Shown one piece after another: positions 57,600-64,000 of a stretch of 64,000 nucleotides of DNA; position 1 is the stretch's first letter, and every line of letters starts with the position of its first letter. Source of the stretch: Conus ventricosus (taxonomy: Eukaryota; Mollusca; Gastropoda; Neogastropoda; Conidae); assembly GCA_018398815.1 (NCBI GenBank), contig CM031601.1, positions 35,896,241 to 35,960,240 of the forward strand, in the 5' to 3' direction. Under the pieces are notes generated by a model. That model worked only from the letters and a program-made list of their open reading frames with translations. It ran no database searches and was not told the DNA's origin. The position numbers and the translations under genes were made by a program.

Positions 57600-59130
57600 G
57601 GCTAAAAATTTTGTTTTGAAGAGAAGGTTGTTTTAGAGGGGGGGACTGAAAGGGAAAAAAGACTGTTTGGTTTCGGAGTACCGGGAAAGGGGGATTGTTC
57701 CAGCAGGAAGGAAACCTGAAAAAAAAAAGAACTTCACCCCAAATGTTTTGGCCCGAAAACGAGGGAAACGCAGAATTTCGAGGTCAGAAGAAGAAACGAA
57801 GCTGTCGGAAGGGAAAAAATCGACAGGAAAATTTAGAGAGGTAAAAAAGGAGCAGGCCCTCCAATGCCTTTTAACAGAGCAAAAAAGTTTTTTTACTTGA
57901 TGCGTTTTTTAACCCGGAAGCCATGCAAAGATTTTTTAAACAAGGGAAAACATGAGAGGTTTTTCGGAGATTTTTTGAAAACAAAAGGGGAGCAGCATTA
58001 TTTTGGACTTTCTGCAATTTTGCAAGAAAAATTTTGTGGACAGCCAGGGAAAAAAAGAATTACAGTAACCCCCTCTTGAAAGGGGTTTTAAAGCAGAAAC
58101 CAAGTCTTGGTGGGTTCTTCAGACAGAAGGGGCGCACAGAACTGATTCGCCGAAACTCCAAGTACAAACACGGGGTAGAAGAAATCGGGTTTTTAAAAAG
58201 AGAGTGCTGATCAAATACAACGCCCCAAAATTTCGCACAGGGTAGAGGTTGAAAAAGAAGGGTACCAAGTTGGAAGAAAAAAGGAACAAAAAAGGGAACA
58301 TGGGGCGTTTTGGGAGAATGAAGATCAGTTTAGTTTGTCCCTTGTTTTTTAAATGAAGTTTGTTGCAAGTCAACCATGCCTTTTTTGTCAAGAAGCAGAA
58401 TGTGAGCGATCAATGATGGAGGAGAGGGGAGAGGGTTTTCACCAGAAAAAGTAGATTTGATTTTCATCGGAGAAACAGGGTGGAAATTCATGATTTGGGG
58501 TACAATTCAAGATGGGGTTTGGGGAAATAGAACCCAACAGAATGGGACCAAGGAACCCGAGCCTTGGGGGAAAACCATAATTCCAAATCCCGGGAAGCTG
58601 AAGAAAAACCATTGACAAGACAAATTTTGGGGGTTCAAACCCGAAATTTAAAAAAAAACCATGGGCCAAAGGGGTGAGAAAAGATGCCAAAATAAATTTT
58701 AAATCTAGTGAGGAGGGGGGAGTGATCAATGGTAACAAAGGCAGCGGACAAGTCAAGAAGGAAAACATGAAACCTGACCAAAAACCCGACCGAGAGAAGA
58801 TCTATTTTTATTTTTTTAGCAGAGGGAGTTTTCCCGTACTGTGTCCCTTTCGATAAGCGGACTGCAAAAGAAAGAGCAAAGTTTTGGGGGGCAAGGTTTA
58901 TTTGGGTTGGGAATTTCTATCTTTTTAATTTTCTTTTGGGAAAAAAAAAGACAAGTTGGAACAGATCGGGTAATTTTTTAGGTTTTCAAAGGGGCAAGAG
59001 GGGTTTCTTCAAAAGAGGTTTGGACAACAGCAGCTTTCCCGTGAGGAGGTGGGAAAAAAAACCCGAATAGAGATTCATTTACCACACAAAGATATATGGG
59101 AACCCAAAAAATCCCCCCCATTTCCAAAAT
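57600..59130 (-). pseudogene. CR1/L2-like LINE reverse transcriptase, frames broken
   Basis: Read on the minus strand with frame tolerance, the conserved order of a CR1/L2-type reverse transcriptase is complete. QSAYRKGHST (58866-58837) comes first, then LLDLSAAF...IDH (58766-58722, palm motif A; the Asp after F reads as Val), then GFPQGS-type motif B (about 58570-58540). WLTCNKLHL and TKLIFILPKRP follow (58374-58313), then a thumb segment (58250-58130), LLQNCRKSKIM (about 58030), and the C-terminal tail with LRSSSD, VPR, KTFG and WNNPPFPV (57790-57680). Upstream, NYPICSNLSF (about 58985-58950) fits the block before the palm. The FADD-type box (between motif B and 58391) is unreadable. The endonuclease, expected above 59200, is not recognisable. 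This is a dead or badly sequenced copy. Confidence 0.85.
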
Positions 59131-62100
59131 AAAGTAGATGAAAAAGGGTCCAGTAAAACATGTTTTGATAACAGTCTTGTCGAAGACTTCTTTTACAAAA
59201 AGCAAAAGTCAAACCCTTCAAAGTCAAATCAATGAATGCCCCAAAAAAGAGTTGTAGGAATATCAGGGTTTGAAACGACTGGGGGCATCCAACTTTTTAA
59301 AAACCCCCATAAATCTAATTTTTTTCTAGTGGGAAAAAATCACAAAATTTCTGGGAATGTCAGAGGGACAGACCGAAAAAGGAAGGGGAGAAGAAAATTT
59401 TTCTCCCCAAAGAGTGAACAGGGCCTTAAACAAATTTCTTGGGTTTTTGGCAAGCTAAAATTTTTTGCTTTTTAGAAAGGGGATTTTTTCTTTTTGGGGA
59501 AAAAATTTTATTCAAAAGCATTTCAAAACAAAATTTGCAAAAATTTTTTTGTGAATCCGAGGTTTGTCCCAAAACCACTGGGGCCCTTTTTGGGGCCCCA
59601 CGCTAAACGTTTAGCATCAAGAAATTCAGGCCCAAATGCTGGGGAAAAAAGGGGAGGGTGGGCGGGGGAAATCTTGCGCTTTAAAAACTGGGGCAAAGGT
59701 GAACAAGGACATCTTTAAGTAGGCCATTGGGAAATTTCCCGCAGGGCAGTGAAGGTACAGTTGAAGGGGGGACAGGGGGTCACTCGGAAGTTCCCCAAAG
59801 GGCGATGGGAAGGGAAGGTCCGGACTCGACCGGACCGGGAGGCTTAATAGGAGCAGATTTTGTTTTATTTAGCCAGACCCCCAAAGGTGGGCAGAAGTCA
59901 GGTCAGACTTTGGGGGGTGGGGGCTCGACCAGGGCACATCCCGAATGGACAACCCAAATCAAGGATGTGACCTGAAAAAAGGGGAGTTGGGGAGGTGACG
60001 GACTGGTTAACCCCAAAAGGGCTGAAACGATCCAACATTTTTTCGTATTGAAATTAGTTTGGGTTTTCCCCTGGAAGTTTGGGAAAACGCCGACCATACA
60101 AACCCTTTTAGACAGTTCTGTACTCCAGCAGATCGGGGAAAAACCTTTCCCGAAAAAAAGGGGGTCTTTTAGTTTTCCCTTTTTATTCTGTAAACCCCCC
60201 CTGTGTTTTTAAAAAACCATGTTAAAAGTTTAAAGAGGGATCCCCCAAAAACCAATCGATCACAAGCCTTTTTGAAAACTTTTAAAAAAAAATCTAGGGA
60301 AGAAACGGCTGTTTACCCAACAAAAAAACACAGGAAATTAAGGAAAACTACGAAGTAAAAGAGAACGCAAAAACAGAATGGGTTTGGAAATTTCCAGCAA
60401 ACTTACGTCCATGAAAAAATGCGAATTTAAAGCAACAGGCCCCAAAAAAAGTAAAAAGCAATCAAAAAAAAAAAAATTTGCACACGAAGACGTGCAGGGG
60501 ACTCAAAAAAAACCCTTTCCCCTTTTGGGCAAAAAATAAGGTACTTGTAACTCCTGGGGAGGCAGAGGGCGATGTTTGAATAAGGCAAAAGATCCTATTG
60601 GAGTGGGAGATGTTTTAAAAAAAGTTGAGCCCCAAATTTTAAAAAACCCCTCCCCCGTGTATTATTTAAGAGAAACTCTCTCTTCAAGCGGGGCTACAAC
60701 GTCTTAAAAAAACCGGGCCCCCAAAAACCCCTTTGGGTTTGTGAAGAGCTGCAAGGTTAAAAAAAAAAAAAAAAAGTATTTATTTTTTTGTTAAAATTTT
60801 TTTTTGCCTTTTTTGGGGTTTTTCCGATCATGTTTTTTGGTTTTTTATGTTTTGTTTAATTACATCAGTGTCTCCTGTCGTGAAGAAAAAATCTTTTTCC
60901 CTCCTTTTTTTACAATTTTTTTTCGTCTTAATCCTCACCAACAGCCATAAGCTTCTGAAATTTTTCGTCCGTAATGTTTTTATCCTGTAATGATTGCTTA
61001 TTCCAAACCCCAAGAGGGAAAGTTTTGCTGATGCTAGGGGTAAAAATGGGAGTGGCTTTGTAATTTTAGGAGTTTTTAAATTTTTTTAAAAAAAGCACTT
61101 TCAATCATAGGGCATGGGGGGCCTAACCCAAACCCCAAAACCCCCTAATGCTAAAAAGGGTGGCGCCCAGCAAACCCTACTAAAACGGCAACACAAAACC
61201 CCCACTTTTCCCCTAGCTACAGCTGAAGCCAGAAAAATTAAAATAAGAAAAAGTATTTTAAAAACTTTAAACATATTTTTTTTCCCCGTAACCCTAAAAA
61301 GTATCCAAGTCGCTTTCTATTTCCCTTTTTAAGTTCAGTTTTTTTTGCTTTAAAACCCAAACGTTTAAAAACCCCCAATTTTTTAAAAAAGATTATTTTA
61401 AAAATTAATCTTGTACAAAATCTTCTTATTAAATTTCCCTTTCCCCCAACACTTCAATTTAAAAGGTAAAAAACCCCAATAAAAAACAAAAATATTAAAA
61501 AAAAAAAAAAGTCGAGAAATTTATTTGGGCCCTTTTTCAAACCCCAAAAATCACCCCCTTAACCTTTTCAATGAAACATGGGGGTTTATTTTTTCTCCCG
61601 TTTTAAGTAATTTTCAAAAACCAAGCTTAAGGGAAACAACCCCAAGTTTTTTAGCCTTTTTTGTATGCCCCAAAAAAACGTAAAAGTTCGGGAAACTAAG
61701 GGATCCCCCCCTCCCCTCGGAAATAAAAAAGCGAAAAACAACGTCATTTTTCCTAGGTAGTGACGGTTTTCGTTGGGGTTTAAAATTTAAGCCGACGGTG
61801 GGCACCCCCCCCTCCGCAAGGGCCCTTTTTTTCCGTAGCATATATTCAGAAACCCCGCCAATTTTTTTAATCTGTTTTTTCGTTGTTTCCTTGGGAAACC
61901 CGGCTAACAAAAAGGGGCCGCCCTTTAAAGGCTTTTCTAAAATTGTTTTTCCTTTAACCAAAATTTTACATTAGGGGTTCGTAGTTCAAAAATTTAAATT
62001 CCCAAACAATTTTTAGGGAAACAACGCCCCAAAACAATTTTCTCTTTTAAGAAGTTTGTATTTTGTGTTTGCCAAAAACGTTTTCCCTTTAAAAATTCCC

Positions 62101-64000
62101 TTTTCTCTTCTAGGGGAGGATTATTTCTGGGCGTTTTTTGTCCCTTTAAAAGGGGTTCGTTTTTTAAACCCCATCATCCGTGTAATTTAAATCCATAAAC
62201 ATTTCCTGGCACCCCTATTTAAAACAAACTTTGTTTTTTTGTCGCTGGGTCCCCCTTTTAAATCTACTGAAAAGCATTTAGGAGCTTTGCCCGCTTTTTA
62301 TTCTGGCCCCCCAGATATTCTTTTTTAAAATTAAAAATTTAAAAAAAACCCAAAAGATTTTAAACTGGGGGGGCAGTCTGTAACATAGCTTAGCTGCTTA
62401 GATCTTTCTAAAATGCTCCTTTAAAATTTTTTTTTGCTCATCTTTGTCCCCTTTTTATATAATTTCACTTAAAAATTCTTCAAAAAATTTTGGTTTCCCT
62501 TTGGTAAAAAAAATACAACCGTTTTAAAAATGCGATCTAAAGTCTTTTAAAAACTGCAATTTTATTTTTGAGTTAAGAGCCACACAGAAACTACGGCGGG
62601 CAAACCCCTAAAACTACTTTGACAGAGCTTTTCTTTTTTTAACAATGTCCTTTCAGCTGAACAGTCCACAATAAAAAACAGTGTTACAGTTTCCCCCAAA
62701 AAATCTTTTAGTAAAGTTTTAAACAGCGCTCAGTTGTCGGGTAAAGGAAAAACAAAATTAATTCTCGTCTGGCCAAATAAACTTTCCTTTTCTTTGTAAG
62801 ACTTTTTGTGCTTTAAAGGTTTTGTGCAGAATAAACAATTTTTTTTCGAATGAAACCTGTATATTGTTTTTTAAAAAATCAAATTTCAAAGACAGTTTTT
62901 CCCCCACCCATTTAAACCCGCAGATAAAGAACCCGTGCGGAAAACTTTTGGCAGAAACTTTAAAACAAACCCTCTGTTTTTATTTTGAAAAATTTCCCTT
63001 TTGCATTTTAATAAGCCACATCTTTTTGCCTGTTTTTTTCAATGTTTAACTGAGGGATCACAAAACCCTAAAAACATGTATTTTTTAAAAAGGACCGTTT
63101 TCCCCCTCGCCTTTTCTTGTGAATATTTTTTTTTAACCCTCTTGCCCCCAAACCCTTTTCTCCCCCCTTTCCCAAAAAATCTGTTTCAAATGTAAAAATC
63201 TAAAATCCAAAACCCCAAACCCATAATTTTGTTTTTTAAAAAAGTCCCGAGCTTTTCTCAAAAGGCGAAGTTTTTTACATACTCGATCAAAAATTTTGGA
63301 TATCTTTGCCTACCTCCACGAACAACTTTCTTTTTTCAACGAAGTGTTTTGGGGAGGGAAAAAATCCACTACCAGAATACAACTGTTTAGACCCTTTCCA
63401 TTTATTGCACAGTCAACCTTCCAATATTTGGGTTTTAAAACGCTTCTATTCCTCTGAAAAGGAGTTTTTTTCCCTTCCCGTAAAAAAAGAACAAAATTCC
63501 CTTTTAAAAAAACTTTTAGAGACTGATTTAGATGTATGTTCCAGAGATTTTCTCGCTTGGGTTTTTATTTTTTGAGTGGAGTGGTAAAAACTTTTTATAA
63601 AAATAAAATGTTTCATTTTTATACTGGGTTTTGATTGTTCTGGCCGGTTCGGGGTTTTTAAAAAACATCAAAATCCCGAGAAAAGTCCCCTGACTGTGTT
63701 TTAAACTTCAGGGTTTTTCAGACAGAACGACAGAAACGCTAGGGTTAAATGTCATTTATAAGAAAGTTTTTTTTTTAGTTCACCTTGGGAAATGGCAAAA
63801 AATGCTCTTTAAAAAGTTTCAAAATTAGAGGGATGCAAATCTGTTTCCAAATGCCCTTTTTCTACCCGCCTTCCCCTCTTTAAAAATCATCCTTTGCAAA
63901 CCCCCCCCTTTTAAAAAACCCTTTCTTGAGACCGTTTTGGGCTTTTTTAATCCCCATAAACTTTTTTCTTTTTCCCTTTTTTTTTTAGGTAAACCATAGA
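59131..64000. other. Low-quality sequence, no gene supported
   Basis: Homopolymer-rich throughout. The 59131-60000 interval may hold the 5' coding part of the minus-strand LINE, since it is contiguous and less AT-rich, but no endonuclease motif could be read. A minus-strand frame at 61614-61961 (115 codons) has a short helix-turn-helix-like stretch and is discussed as a weak finding. From 62000 to the end nothing was recognised. Confidence 0.4.

Noticed and set aside
57667..57900. 77-codon lysine-rich plus-strand frame
   Set aside because: It is the antisense of the C-terminal tail of the minus-strand CR1/L2 reverse transcriptase.
62640..63600. Packaging-ATPase-like P-loop (SGKGKT near 62740)
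   Set aside because: The resemblance is a five-to-six residue match without the preceding glycine pattern, Walker B or neighbouring motifs in an error-ridden region, so it is not enough to support a gene.

Overview
This window looks like a repeat-dominated stretch of an invertebrate, probably molluscan (gastropod or bivalve), nuclear genome, assembled from long reads with uneven consensus quality. The evidence for the assignment is indirect. There is no bacterial gene organisation, microsatellites are abundant, several classes of animal non-LTR retrotransposon (LINE) are present, and there are short elements built as hairpin + microsatellite + ~144-bp core repeats, like the molluscan pearl/HINE (Helitron-type non-autonomous) elements. 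I see no intact host protein-coding gene. Most long open frames are by-products of tandem repeats.

Layout. 1-1656: 5' half of a Jockey/CR1-type LINE on the minus strand (broken ORF1 and the start of the ORF2 endonuclease). 2590-2960: decayed L1-like LINE 3' coding fragment. 3230-4010: pearl/HINE-like element with flanking microsatellites. 4265-32643: satellite 1, whose monomers are 42, 45, 51 or 54 bp, interrupted three times: by a restriction-like-endonuclease (R2/R4/NeSL-type) LINE with a tRNA-derived SINE at its 3' end (10394-13729), by a second copy of the HINE end plus unique flank (14186-14736), and by a 3.27-kb G/T-rich insertion with short inverted ends (27888-31163). 32644-33840: unique sequence. 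33840-35140: a second HINE-like copy carrying AT arrays, a 24-bp inverted-repeat element and a near-perfect palindrome. 35391-45769: satellite 2, a 38-bp monomer with three orientation-switched blocks.

45770-50640 holds a cassette in two tandem copies: a 231-bp element with ~60-bp terminal inverted repeats, a region with a heat-shock-element-like motif, and a broken, unrecognised ORF. The second copy is heavily corrupted. From about 47830 to the end the sequence is full of spurious homopolymer runs, so no frame stays open, but two coding relics can still be read by family motif order: a protein-primed family B DNA polymerase of Maverick/Polinton type on the plus strand (about 52950-55060) and the reverse transcriptase of a CR1/L2-like LINE on the minus strand (about 57600-59130).

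How it fits together: this is a landing zone. Satellites expand by unequal exchange, giving higher-order repeats of about 99 bp, 1.7 kb and 10 kb in satellite 1 and about 1.2 kb in satellite 2. Transposons insert into the arrays and are then co-duplicated with them. Zones of poor consensus (about 18400-23500, 31560-32640, 47830-64000) partly coincide with second copies of duplicated blocks, so some duplications may be assembly artefacts rather than biology.
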